Source of the DNA: an uncultured Clostridia bacterium
Lineage (GTDB): Bacteria > Bacillota > Clostridia > Christensenellales > Borkfalkiaceae
Reading direction: 5' to 3'
NCBI GenBank assembly: GCA_934278995.1
Contig: CAKQWM010000001.1
Location: forward strand, 1 to 64,000
DNA length: 64,000 nt
The notes under the pieces: generated by a model
The model's database searches: none
What the model saw: only the letters and a program-made list of their open reading frames with translations
What the model was told of the DNA's origin: nothing
In this document: positions 27,283 to 35,447 of the stretch, one piece after another
Layout of the letters: each line of letters opens with the position of its first letter
How positions within the stretch are numbered: position 1 is the stretch's first letter
Translations under genes and position numbers: made by a program

Positions 27283-29012
27283 AAAACGAAAGGCTGCTGA
27301 ATGCAATCGGTCAGATTGACGACAAATTGATTGCGGAAGCGCTACCCGAAGTCGGCGTGAAAAAACCGCAGATCACTTATCGACGGATTTTGGCGTTGGC
27401 GGCGTGCGTCGTTTTATTGTTATGCGTCGCCGTTATAACTCCCGTCGCGCTCGGTAATAGGGTGGCGGGAACCGTAACGATGGAAATCAACCCCGGAGTA
27501 GAGTACACTATCACCGTAAACGGTAACGTGGAGTCGGTCCGCTTTTTAAACGACGACGCAAAATACGCGCTTGACGAACTGTCTTTAAAAAATCAAAGTC
27601 TTATCGACGCAGTTACTCTTACCGTTGCCGCGTATAAAACAAGCGGATATATGGAAAGAAACGATACGGTTTTGATTTCATTCGACAAAAAGTTGAGCGA
27701 AAACGTAAAACTTAAAGAAACCGTGTCCGAAAGCATACGTACGGCGCTTGAAAAAACCAAAGCGGTTCATACTTTGGTTTACGTGACGGCGACGGATAAC
27801 GACCATACCGCGGATATCGCGGAAAAACACAATATTTCGCAAGGCAAAGCAAAACTTATCGCCGACGCGACTAAAAACAGCGATTTATCCGTGGAAGATC
27901 TTGTCAGGCTACCTCTTGACGAACTCGTAGCATTGCAAAAAGAAGCGGATTCCGTAATTATCGACTCCGAATATATAGGCATATTCAAAGCAAAAGAAAT
28001 CGCTTTAAAAGACGCCGGTCGTGTAGCGAGAGTCGAATTTACCGAAGCAAGGCTTATCGACGACGGCGCCTCATCGCCGTATTACAAACTTACCTACGAC
28101 GACGGACAAAGACAGAGGACTTATCGCATTGACGCTAAAGACGGCTCGATTATCGAAAAAATCGAAACCGAAATATTTATTCCTCTTGAAGATGCTGTGT
28201 CGATTGCTTTAAAAGACGCCGGTATCGGCGAAAACTTTTCTTCCGAAAACGTGATATTTACCGAAAAAGAATTAAATCGCAATCAAGGTCGTCCTTGCTG
28301 GATTTTAAAATTCTATACCGAAAAGTATCAATATAGTTACAAAATAGACGCAAAAACGGGTGAAATAATCTTCTTCGATTATCGCATCGACGTAAGAAAC
28401 GCAAAAGAAATCGCTTTAAAAGACGCCAAAGTTAACCCAAACGTTGAAAGGATTACTTTCACCGTCGAAGACTACGTAGGTGGCGGAATCAAAACCCCGT
28501 ATTACTACTTCGTATTCAACAACGAAACCGCGCAGTGGACTTACCGAATAGACGCAACGCTCGGCATAGTGCTTGAAAAAAGAGAAATTGAACTTTCTCT
28601 TTCGTTGCAAAAAGCGAAAGACATAGCCTTGAAAGACGCAGAAATTACAGATTCCGAAAAAGTAACTTTTACCGAAGAAAAGTTGGAACACACCGCAGAT
28701 CGCCCGTGCTGGGTTTTGAAGTTCTATACCGAAAAAAATCAATACGTTTACAAAATCGACGCCAAAACGGACGAGATAATTTATAACCGCCGGTATATAA
28801 ACGTATCCGAAGCAAAAAAAATCGCAATAAAAAATTCGGGATATCTTGCCAAAGTCGATTTTACCAAAGAAGAATTGATCGACGGAGAAATCAAAATTCC
28901 GTATTTCTATCTTGTTTTCAATAACGATACGACGCAGTGGACTTATCGCATAAACGCGATCGACGGAACGATTATCTCGTCAACGAAAGAACCGATTACG
29001 CTGACAAAGTAA
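27279..29012 (+). CDS. RsgI-like anti-sigma membrane protein with five PepSY repeats
   Basis: 577 residues. A short cytoplasmic N-terminus (1-46) is followed by one membrane helix (about 47-68). The juxtamembrane stretch VTMEINPGVEYTITVNG (about 74-90) resembles the RsgI extracytoplasmic start (h-x-DINPSIE). After a helical region (about 100-230) come five PepSY-type repeats of about 65 residues (near 230, 300, 370, 440 and 507), each with an AK-IALKDA start and a YRIDA-G-II end. Repeats 1, 3 and 5 resemble each other, as do 2 and 4 (RPCW-LKFYTEK). The cytoplasmic tail probably holds the sigma factor until an outside signal releases it; this is inferred from gene overlap and topology. Confidence 0.85.
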   Translation: MKNERLLNAIGQIDDKLIAEALPEVGVKKPQITYRRILALAACVVLLLCVAVITPVALGNRVAGTVTMEINPGVEYTITVNGNVESVRFLNDDAKYALDELSLKNQSLIDAVTLTVAAYKTSGYMERNDTVLISFDKKLSENVKLKETVSESIRTALEKTKAVHTLVYVTATDNDHTADIAEKHNISQGKAKLIADATKNSDLSVEDLVRLPLDELVALQKEADSVIIDSEYIGIFKAKEIALKDAGRVARVEFTEARLIDDGASSPYYKLTYDDGQRQRTYRIDAKDGSIIEKIETEIFIPLEDAVSIALKDAGIGENFSSENVIFTEKELNRNQGRPCWILKFYTEKYQYSYKIDAKTGEIIFFDYRIDVRNAKEIALKDAKVNPNVERITFTVEDYVGGGIKTPYYYFVFNNETAQWTYRIDATLGIVLEKREIELSLSLQKAKDIALKDAEITDSEKVTFTEEKLEHTADRPCWVLKFYTEKNQYVYKIDAKTDEIIYNRRYINVSEAKKIAIKNSGYLAKVDFTKEELIDGEIKIPYFYLVFNNDTTQWTYRINAIDGTIISSTKEPITLTK

Positions 29013-29177
29013 ACCGACTTTTTAAAATTTTGCGATTGAAAAAATAACCCGCGTCGCTTAAAAAATTTCGCGCGTCGGTAAATACCCGAGCGCGCGTTTT
29101 ACAAAATCACGGATATGTTTTAAAATCAAAAACCTGTCTATAAGCCGTTAACCTCTGTTTTAAGGGCTATCGGATAA

Positions 29178-29216
29178 AAAAATAACGGCGGAATTTTCCG
29201 TCGTTATTTTTGTTTT
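29178..29216. terminator. Bidirectional terminator between the PepSY gene and lgt
   Basis: AAAATAACGGCGGAA pairs with TTCCGTCGTTATTTT and is followed by TGTTTTT. A dispersed-repeat copy lies just upstream at 29131-29153. Confidence 0.9.
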
Positions 29217-29240
29217 TATCGTTTTTTTAAAAAGCACGAA

Positions 29241-30068
29241 TTATTTTTTATCCGTTTTTTGTTCAAAACCTAAAGGGTTTTGCGCTAATTCTTCGGCTCT
29301 CTTTTTCAAAAAATACTTTTGTAAGAAGTAAACGCCTACCGCTAAAGGAATCATTATCAGCGACCAGAACTGAGAAGGCGAAATCTTTCCTATAAATTCG
29401 CCTCTGTGGTCGGCGCGCAAAAATTCGATTAAAAATCTGAATACGCCGTAAGAAATAAGGTATAAACTCAAACCGTACTGATACTTACGTTTTAATACGA
29501 GATACGATATAACGCCGAACATCAAAAACAGGAAAAGCGCTTCGTAAAGTTGAGTGGGAATATAATATCCCCAACCGAAGTCGCCCCTCATTCTTATGCC
29601 GCCGACTACGTATTCGGTACCCAAAAACGTACCGTGACAGCACCCCGCGAACAAACAGCCTATTCTGCCGAAGCCGTGAGCAATCAGGATACCGCAAGGA
29701 AGATAGGTAATTACTTCGCAAAGCCTTGTGTTGTATTTCTTTCTGAAAATGAAATATAAAATAAGAAAGCATCCGGCGCCGCCGATAAGACCGCCTAAAA
29801 AGGTGATACCGCCAAACTCGAAAACGCCCGTTTCTATAAAGTTATAAAAGGCTTGAAAAATCGCGGCGAACCCGAACCCTACTATAATCGACGCTATTCC
29901 GTCGTAGAAAATAAAATCTACGAAGTCTTTATTGTAGTGCATTATTTCGCCGTATTTAAAGATAACTAAAAAACAAGCCAGAAGCCCTAAAGCGATCATG
30001 ATGCCGTACATAGTAGGTCCGTACGTCTGTCCGCCTATATTGATTTTAAATAAATAATCGGGATACAT
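29241..30068 (-). CDS. lgt: Prolipoprotein diacylglyceryl transferase
   Basis: 275 residues with about seven hydrophobic segments. The conserved loop HGFGRIGCLFAGCCHGT (about residues 130-146) contains the catalytic-region Arg and matches the Firmicutes Lgt variant, and YGVFRFLIEFLRADHRGEF follows near 208-226. Lgt transfers diacylglycerol from phosphatidylglycerol to the lipobox cysteine of prolipoproteins. At least six putative lipoproteins in this window would be substrates. The ATG follows AGGAGG (CCTCC on plus). It is probably in a run with the SLOG gene and rsmG. Confidence 0.96.
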   Translation of the reverse strand: MYPDYLFKINIGGQTYGPTMYGIMIALGLLACFLVIFKYGEIMHYNKDFVDFIFYDGIASIIVGFGFAAIFQAFYNFIETGVFEFGGITFLGGLIGGAGCFLILYFIFRKKYNTRLCEVITYLPCGILIAHGFGRIGCLFAGCCHGTFLGTEYVVGGIRMRGDFGWGYYIPTQLYEALFLFLMFGVISYLVLKRKYQYGLSLYLISYGVFRFLIEFLRADHRGEFIGKISPSQFWSLIMIPLAVGVYFLQKYFLKKRAEELAQNPLGFEQKTDKK

Positions 30069-30101
30069 AAAGTTCCTCCTTTTTTGTAAAAAATTATAGA
30101 T

Positions 30102-30121
30102 AATCGGCTTATAGACCGATT
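30102..30121. repeat. Dispersed repeat copy at the SLOG gene stop
   Basis: AATCGGCTTATAGACCGATT has paired arms AATCGG/CCGATT around the GGCTTATAG core and overlaps the last base of the stop codon. Confidence 0.6.
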
Positions 30122-30582
30122 TATTTACCGATATAAACTACTTCCGAATCTGATTCCGCGGCGTATTTTACCGTCTGATAGGTACCGCCGTGTCCGTAGT
30201 TGAGATAGCAAATAACCCTTGAAGAATTATCCACCATATATTTGTTTCTTTCCTGCATGCACCCGTCGTAATAGTTTTCGGATAAACATATTACTTTATC
30301 GGCGCAATTTATCATTCTTTCGTATTCGGCTTTCTGTTTTTTGTTGAAATACGCCGATTGCGTTTTACACGGAACGCATGCGACTATTTTAATCTTTTTC
30401 GTTTCTCTTATTTTTTCGAGAAGGTGAAAACAAACGGTGTCGAACCCTAAAGCCATTCCGCACAAAAACGTATTAAAACCGTCGTTAATCGCCTTATAGA
30501 CGGATTTTTCAAGTTCTTCAAGCGGAAAATCGTTAGGCAAAATCCGATGTCCCGTAAAAGAACACGTCCTTTTCTTTTTCAT
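30121..30582 (-). CDS. SLOG-family protein (DUF1273, YpsA-like)
   Basis: 153 residues. The pattern CSFTGHRILP (residues 6-15) and FLCGMALGFDTVC (about 39-51) define the YpsA/DUF1273 subgroup of the SLOG fold, a Rossmann-like nucleotide-binding family. In Bacillus YpsA affects cell division. Here it overlaps the rsmG stop by four bases, so it is translated with rsmG. The molecular substrate is unknown. Confidence 0.85.
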   Translation of the reverse strand: MKKKRTCSFTGHRILPNDFPLEELEKSVYKAINDGFNTFLCGMALGFDTVCFHLLEKIRETKKIKIVACVPCKTQSAYFNKKQKAEYERMINCADKVICLSENYYDGCMQERNKYMVDNSSRVICYLNYGHGGTYQTVKYAAESDSEVVYIGK

Positions 30583-31262
30583 AGCGGGTTCTTCCTTATT
30601 TTCGCCTGACTTCTCGGATAGCGGTCGATAGTTACGCTCGTTTTTTTCACGACTAAAACGGCGCGTTTACCGAAGTTTTCCGAAAGTTCGTATTCGTCTG
30701 TCCTTTCGATTATGCAAGACAGAGTTTTTAATGCGTTTTTTGCCGATTCTACTTCTTCTTTATAATTCGCCCCTTTGTAAATAACGGCTTTTCCGCCGAC
30801 TTTTAAATAGGGTACGAGATATTCGAGTAAAACGTTAAGAGGGGCTACCGCTCTTGCGACGGCGTAATCGAAGCGACCTCTCAGATTATAATCGTGAGCC
30901 AAATCCTCGCACCTGCCGTTTAAAACGTCGAAATTTTCAAAACCGAGCCTTTTTTTGACTTCCGAAAGATAATCGCACTTTTTTTTCGTTGCTTCAATAA
31001 GGGTAAAGTTCAAATCGTTTCTTACGATTTTCAAAGGGACGGAAGGGAATCCTCCTCCGGAACCTATCTCGACTACTTTTGCGTTTTCGCTCAGATACTT
31101 TTCTCCGTACAAACTGTCGATAAAATGTTTGACGCAAACTTCTTTTTCATCCGTTATCGAAGTCAGATTGAACTTCTTAGCGCTTTCCGAAAAAAAGTCG
31201 TAGAAATCCACAAACTTATCGACATTTTTAAATTGCTTTAACAACTCAAAACTTTCTCTCAT
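30579..31262 (-). CDS. rsmG: 16S rRNA m7G527 methyltransferase
   Basis: 227 residues. The SAM-binding motif VVEIGSGGGFPSVPLKI (about 64-80) and the FDYAVARAVAPL segment (about 132-143) are diagnostic of RsmG/GidB. It methylates N7 of G527 in 16S rRNA. rsmG classically lies next to parA/parB near the origin. Here parAB are 20 kb away, but rsmG still borders the probable oriC. Confidence 0.96.
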   Translation of the reverse strand: MRESFELLKQFKNVDKFVDFYDFFSESAKKFNLTSITDEKEVCVKHFIDSLYGEKYLSENAKVVEIGSGGGFPSVPLKIVRNDLNFTLIEATKKKCDYLSEVKKRLGFENFDVLNGRCEDLAHDYNLRGRFDYAVARAVAPLNVLLEYLVPYLKVGGKAVIYKGANYKEEVESAKNALKTLSCIIERTDEYELSENFGKRAVLVVKKTSVTIDRYPRSQAKIRKNPL

Positions 31263-31868
31263 AACTTTAAGCGCTTAAAAACTCCCCGTTTTCAATGCCT
31301 TTTTATTGTATCACAAAATTATCCCCATATCAACAGTTTAAAGCAACAAAGTTTGCCGTATTGTAGATAACTTTTTCGTTTACGATTTTTTTATTGTTTT
31401 TTTTTCGGCGCGTAATAAAAATATTTCCCGAAAAAAAGGACGGTTTGTCGGGTAAATTCGCAAAGAATATAAAAAAATCGTCTTTGTAAACGCGTAAGAC
31501 GGGAAAAAAATTACGCAAATTTACCTTAATCGTTTGCCTTTTGTATATTTTTTATATATAATATATGTACTTACGCGTGCGGGCGTTTCGCGTACGCGTA
31601 AAAAGGTCGGTCGAATTTTATCCTCGTTTTTACGGTTTTCGGCAAAAATCTTGACCGCGCTTATTCACAAAAAAAAAGTTGTCCACCTGTTTTCAACTTT
31701 TTTTTAAACACTTTATACACACGGTTTTCGGTCGTCGTTTTTTTAACTTTCGACGATTAAACGATACATTTTGTATCATTCAAATTTCTATCGACATTTC
31801 CACAAAAGCCTACTATATCTACTACTAATTTATTAAATAAAAAATACTATCATCACGGAGGGCGCGCA
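31263..31868. other. oriC: Probable replication origin (oriC) between rsmG and dnaN
   Basis: 606 nt with no gene, flanked by divergent rsmG and dnaN. DnaA-box-type sequences TTATTCACA (31661-31669) and TTATACACA (31713-31721) match TTATNCACA exactly; TTGTCCACC (31679-31687) and TTATCCCCA (about 31319-31327) are near matches. An AT-rich tract with TATATATAATATAT (about 31550-31565) could be the unwinding element. A GATAC-ATTTT-GTATC inverted repeat lies near 31765. dnaA itself is absent from the window. Confidence 0.65.
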
Positions 31869-32972
31869 ATGAAGACCATCGTAAAAGGTTCGGAGCTGTC
31901 AAGCGCAGTTAATAAAGTATCTAAGGCAATAAGTTCAAAATCGCCCAACCAACTTCTCGAGGGCATTAAGTTATCCATAAAAGGGGACAGTCTTATTTTA
32001 ACGGCAACCGATATGGAAATCGCCATTGAAAAAACCATAACCGCCGAAACCTATCAGGAAGGCGATATAGTCGTTCCCGGCAGACTTTTTGCGGATTTCG
32101 TCAAAAAACTCGAAGGTGAAGACGATATAGAACTTTTCGTGGGCGACGACGGAAGACTCAAGATAACGTACGCCGCGTCCGAAGGCTTTATACAATGTCT
32201 TTCGGCGGACGGTTATCCCGTAATAAAGAAAGATATAAACAAGAGTTCTTTCGTAATAAATCAAAAGAGTTTTAAAGACGTTATAAACAAAACGAGTTTT
32301 GCCTGTTCGCAAGACGATTCGCGTCCTATACTGAAAGGCTGTCTGCTTGAAATATCGGGCGACGCGCTGACGTGCGTCGCGCTCGACGGTTTCAGGCTTG
32401 CCGTCTGCAAAAAGAACGTAAGATCGGCAACGGGTAACATACGGGCTATAGTTCCTTCGAGGGCGCTTGTGGAAATAACGAGGCTTCTTGAAAAAGACGA
32501 GGAATACGTAACCGTCGTAATTCAGGATAATTCTTTGATGATAAACGTCGATTCGACAATCTTTTTAACAAGACTTTTAGAAGGCGAATATATCGATTAC
32601 AAGCGTATTATCCCGACCGACTTTCTGACGGTGTTCAGGGTTAACAAGTCGCTTTTGTATTCGTCGATAGAAAGGGCTTCAATAGTTGCGAAAGTTATGA
32701 AGAATATCGTAAAATTCGATATTCACGAGAACTTTGTTGACGTATCGTCCGCTTCCGAAATGGGTAACGTTAAAGAAAATCTTATAATCAATCTCGAAGG
32801 TAAAGATCTGGCGATAGCGTTTAACTCAAGATATCTTATGGACGCGTTAAGGGTTATCGACGACGAGTTCGTAAACTTCAATCTTAATTCGTCAATCGCG
32901 CCTTGCGTGATTAAACCGTATTCCGACGACGAATACCTTTATCTCATTTTACCGGTAAGAATGTCCGCTTAA
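31869..32972 (+). CDS. dnaN: DNA polymerase III beta sliding clamp
   Basis: 367 residues, normal for DnaN. It starts MKTIVKGSELSSAVNKVSKAI, contains the DSRPILKGCLLEI and ALDGFRLAVCKK segments of the domain 2 and 3 boundary, and ends YLYLILPVRM, the typical hydrophobic clamp C-terminus. It forms the dimeric ring that tethers polymerase to DNA. The ATG follows CGGAGGGCGCGCA. Usually dnaA lies directly upstream; here the upstream gap contains DnaA boxes but no dnaA, and rpmH lies downstream in the same direction. Confidence 0.97.
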   Translation: MKTIVKGSELSSAVNKVSKAISSKSPNQLLEGIKLSIKGDSLILTATDMEIAIEKTITAETYQEGDIVVPGRLFADFVKKLEGEDDIELFVGDDGRLKITYAASEGFIQCLSADGYPVIKKDINKSSFVINQKSFKDVINKTSFACSQDDSRPILKGCLLEISGDALTCVALDGFRLAVCKKNVRSATGNIRAIVPSRALVEITRLLEKDEEYVTVVIQDNSLMINVDSTIFLTRLLEGEYIDYKRIIPTDFLTVFRVNKSLLYSSIERASIVAKVMKNIVKFDIHENFVDVSSASEMGNVKENLIINLEGKDLAIAFNSRYLMDALRVIDDEFVNFNLNSSIAPCVIKPYSDDEYLYLILPVRMSA

Positions 32973-33048
32973 CGGATGACCGAGGTTAAATATTGCGGTT
33001 AAGCACGCTATAATTTAATCTTTTATTTAATCTGAGTCGGCTAAAAAG

Positions 33049-33077
33049 TTGACAAAAGGTTAAAAATCAAATATAAT
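33049..33077 (+). promoter_or_regulatory. Perfect consensus promoter of rpmH-rnpA
   Basis: TTGACA (33049-33054) and TATAAT (33072-33077) separated by exactly 17 nt, about 73 nt before the rpmH ATG. Confidence 0.93.
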
Positions 33078-33150
33078 TTTTAGGCTTATCGTCCGGTTTA
33101 AGCCGAATATAGAAAAAATAACGCATTTTTGCGAGAACGGAGAAATTACA

Positions 33151-33285
33151 ATGAAAAGAACTTATCAACCCAAAAAAAGACAGAGATCCAAAGTCCACGG
33201 TTTCAGAAAAAGAATGGCAACCAAAAACGGGAGGAACGTTTTAAAGAGAAGGAGAGCGAAAGGTCGTCATAAACTTTCCGCATAA
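33151..33285 (+). CDS. rpmH: 50S ribosomal protein L34
   Basis: 44 residues, MKRTYQPKKRQRSKVHGF onward, ending RRAKGRHKLSA. The sequence is the canonical L34, a highly basic small subunit of the large ribosome particle. GAACGGAG precedes the ATG. It is followed after 5 nt by rnpA as in nearly all bacteria. Confidence 0.98.
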   Translation: MKRTYQPKKRQRSKVHGFRKRMATKNGRNVLKRRRAKGRHKLSA

Positions 33286-33290
33286 GTCGC

Positions 33291-33611
33291 TTGAAAAGAT
33301 TAAAAAAACAGCACGACTTCGACCTTGTTTTCAATAAAGGAAAAAGGGCGTACACCAAAGCCGTTTCGATGTATTATTTCGAAACTTCAAACAAAGAATC
33401 CCGCATAGGTGTATCGGTCAGTAAAAAACACGGAAACGCGGTAAAAAGAAACCGTATTAAAAGACTTCTTCGGGCGGCGTACATACCGCTGATTCCCGAA
33501 ATAAGAAAAAACGCGCTTATCGTTTTTGTTCCGCGCGTCAGGGATACTTACGAATTTTCCGAAATACAAAGATCCGTCGTTTTTTTATTAAAAAAAGAAA
33601 ATCTCTTATAA
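33291..33611 (+). CDS. rnpA: Ribonuclease P protein component
   Basis: 106 residues beginning with a TTG start codon (MKRLKKQHDFDLVFNKGKR). The KRNRIKRLLR motif (about residues 52-61) is the conserved RNR region that contacts the RNA subunit, and the RIGVSVSKKHGNAV strand precedes it. It supports tRNA 5' processing by the RNase P RNA. With only 5 nt to rpmH and no clear ribosome site, translation is likely coupled. Confidence 0.96.
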   Translation: MKRLKKQHDFDLVFNKGKRAYTKAVSMYYFETSNKESRIGVSVSKKHGNAVKRNRIKRLLRAAYIPLIPEIRKNALIVFVPRVRDTYEFSEIQRSVVFLLKKENLL

Positions 33612-33623
33612 CAACAGGCAACA

Positions 33624-33863
33624 GTGAAAAAACTTTTAATAAAGTTACTGCAATTTTACAAAAAACACGTGTCGGCGGGGCTGAAAACGAGTTGCGCGTT
33701 CACCCCGACTTGTAGCGAGTACGCTATAGAGGCTTTAAACAAGCGTTCGTTTTTTGTGGCGATTTTTTTGATTATAAGACGGCTTTTAAGGTGTAATCCG
33801 CTCGCAAAAGGCGGTTTGGATCCTGTTCCCGACAGTAAAAACGTCGTGAAGTGGCTTATATAG
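33624..33863 (+). CDS. yidD: Membrane protein insertion efficiency factor YidD
   Basis: 79 residues from a GTG start (MKKLLIKLLQFYKKHVSAGL). The cysteine pattern CAFTPTCSEYAIEA and RRLLRCNPLAKGGLDPVP is the family signature. YidD is a small membrane-associated protein that aids YidC-dependent insertion. It follows rnpA by 12 nt. A stem-loop at 33931-33970 ends this rpmH-rnpA-yidD group before yidC. Confidence 0.96.
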   Translation: MKKLLIKLLQFYKKHVSAGLKTSCAFTPTCSEYAIEALNKRSFFVAIFLIIRRLLRCNPLAKGGLDPVPDSKNVVKWLI

Positions 33864-33911
33864 TTGTCGGCGTATAAAAACCCGACGTAATATAAATTTT
33901 CTTTAATTTTT

Positions 33912-33970
33912 AAGGTAAAAATTACCTTTTCGACGGAGGCGGGATACCCGTCTATTCCGTCGTTTTTTTT
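33912..33970 (+). terminator. Two stem-loops between yidD and yidC
   Basis: AAGGTAA-AAA-TTACCTT (33912-33928) is followed by CGACGGA/TCCGTCG (33931-33962) with an inner GGG/CCC pair and then TTTTTTTT. The second is a good terminator. Confidence 0.8.
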
Positions 33971-34023
33971 AAATCATAAGGGTTACTTTCGATATCACAA
34001 AAAAACCTCGTTAAGGACAACAC

Positions 34024-35421
34024 ATGTTAGAAATCTTATCATCGACCATTATAAAAACCATGCCGGTTTTCGATAATCCGTACACGTTTAATTTCATCGG
34101 CAGATTCATTCAATTGCTAATGGAAAGTTTGCCGTCGATGTGGCTCGGTATCGTCGTATTTACCGTAATTTTAAAGGTTATAACGTTGCCTCTCGATATA
34201 TATTCGAGGGTTTCCATGAAAAAGAACAGTTTAAAAATGGAAAGGATGCGTCCGCAACTCGAAAAACTTCAACGTCAGTACGCCAACAACAAAGAAATGT
34301 ACAATATGAAGATGCAGGCGCTTTACAAAAAGGAAGGCTATTCTATGTTTTCCACCTGTCTTCCGACAATCGTAACGCTTATCGTTTTCATTATAGTAAT
34401 CAATCAATTTTCAAACTACTCAAACTACGAAAACCTCGAACTTATTCAAAGCATGGTAAGAGGTTACAATAACGCCGTCGAAACTTATAACGCAACCGAA
34501 AACGTGGATTTCGTCAAACAGGTCGGTAACGAATTTTATATAGACGAAACGAAGATATTAAGCGACGATGTTTTAACGAACGCGGGTATTACGAGAACCG
34601 CCGAAGGCAAATATACCGTTTCCGTGAGCGATAACGCCGCCGTCGGAAAATTCTTCAATTACGTAAAAAAGTTAAACGACAACGGATATAAAGGCGTTAC
34701 GGCGGGCGTAGAGGTTTATCTTGACGCCGACGGGGTAACTTATAAATTCAGTAAGGAAAACTACGCGCAGGACGCCGAAGAACAGGCGATTGCCGACGCA
34801 GTGGTTTCAAAAGTTATATCCGATCAATGCGAACCTTACCTTCTTAAAGTAAAGGAAAAGGCAAGAAAAGCCGCCGCGGACGCTTATTACGCAAACGTTC
34901 CCGACTTTTTGTGGGTTAAAAACATCTGGGCTGAAGATTTATTCTGGAAGCACCCCGTAAAAAACACTTTTTCGGAATATAAATTTACTATCCGTCAAGG
35001 GTGTAAAGCGGTTGACGCCGGTCTTAACATGGAAGACACGAGTTACGAAGAATTGACTTATAACTTAAGCGCCGAAAAGTCCGCGCCGAACGGGTATTGT
35101 ATTTTAGCGATTTTATCTATCGGCGTAATGCTTTTATCCACTCTCATAACAAACAAGTCGCAGAAAGCGCAGATGGAACTTCAGACGGTTGACGGGCAGG
35201 CTGCCCAGACGTCGAAGATGATGACCTGGATGATGCCCGTAATGTTCGGTATTTTCGCATTTATTTACACGGCTTCGTTCTCCATCTACATGGTAGTTAG
35301 TTCTGTAATATCCATAGGCTTCACGCTACTTATCAACACACTCGTAGAAAAACGTTTCAACAAAAAAATCGAAGAAGAACAACTTCAAAACGACAAACGT
35401 TACCGTAAAAACAAACAGTAA
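34024..35421 (+). CDS. yidC: Membrane protein insertase YidC with a large loop insertion
   Basis: 465 residues, versus roughly 210-290 in most Gram-positive YidC/SpoIIIJ proteins. The first core helix (about 41-57) is followed by the basic cytoplasmic hairpin MKKNSLKMERMRPQLEKLQ. Helix two is at about 112-131. The usual FLWVKNIW motif appears only near residue 300, so about 160 residues (around 135-295) are inserted in the extracytoplasmic region between helices two and three. Helices near 360-377 and 395-440 complete the core. No lipobox is evident. It inserts membrane proteins with or without SecYEG. jag follows 26 nt downstream. Confidence 0.93.
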   Translation: MLEILSSTIIKTMPVFDNPYTFNFIGRFIQLLMESLPSMWLGIVVFTVILKVITLPLDIYSRVSMKKNSLKMERMRPQLEKLQRQYANNKEMYNMKMQALYKKEGYSMFSTCLPTIVTLIVFIIVINQFSNYSNYENLELIQSMVRGYNNAVETYNATENVDFVKQVGNEFYIDETKILSDDVLTNAGITRTAEGKYTVSVSDNAAVGKFFNYVKKLNDNGYKGVTAGVEVYLDADGVTYKFSKENYAQDAEEQAIADAVVSKVISDQCEPYLLKVKEKARKAAADAYYANVPDFLWVKNIWAEDLFWKHPVKNTFSEYKFTIRQGCKAVDAGLNMEDTSYEELTYNLSAEKSAPNGYCILAILSIGVMLLSTLITNKSQKAQMELQTVDGQAAQTSKMMTWMMPVMFGIFAFIYTASFSIYMVVSSVISIGFTLLINTLVEKRFNKKIEEEQLQNDKRYRKNKQ

Positions 35422-35447
35422 AATCATACATTTCAGGAGAGATAAAA

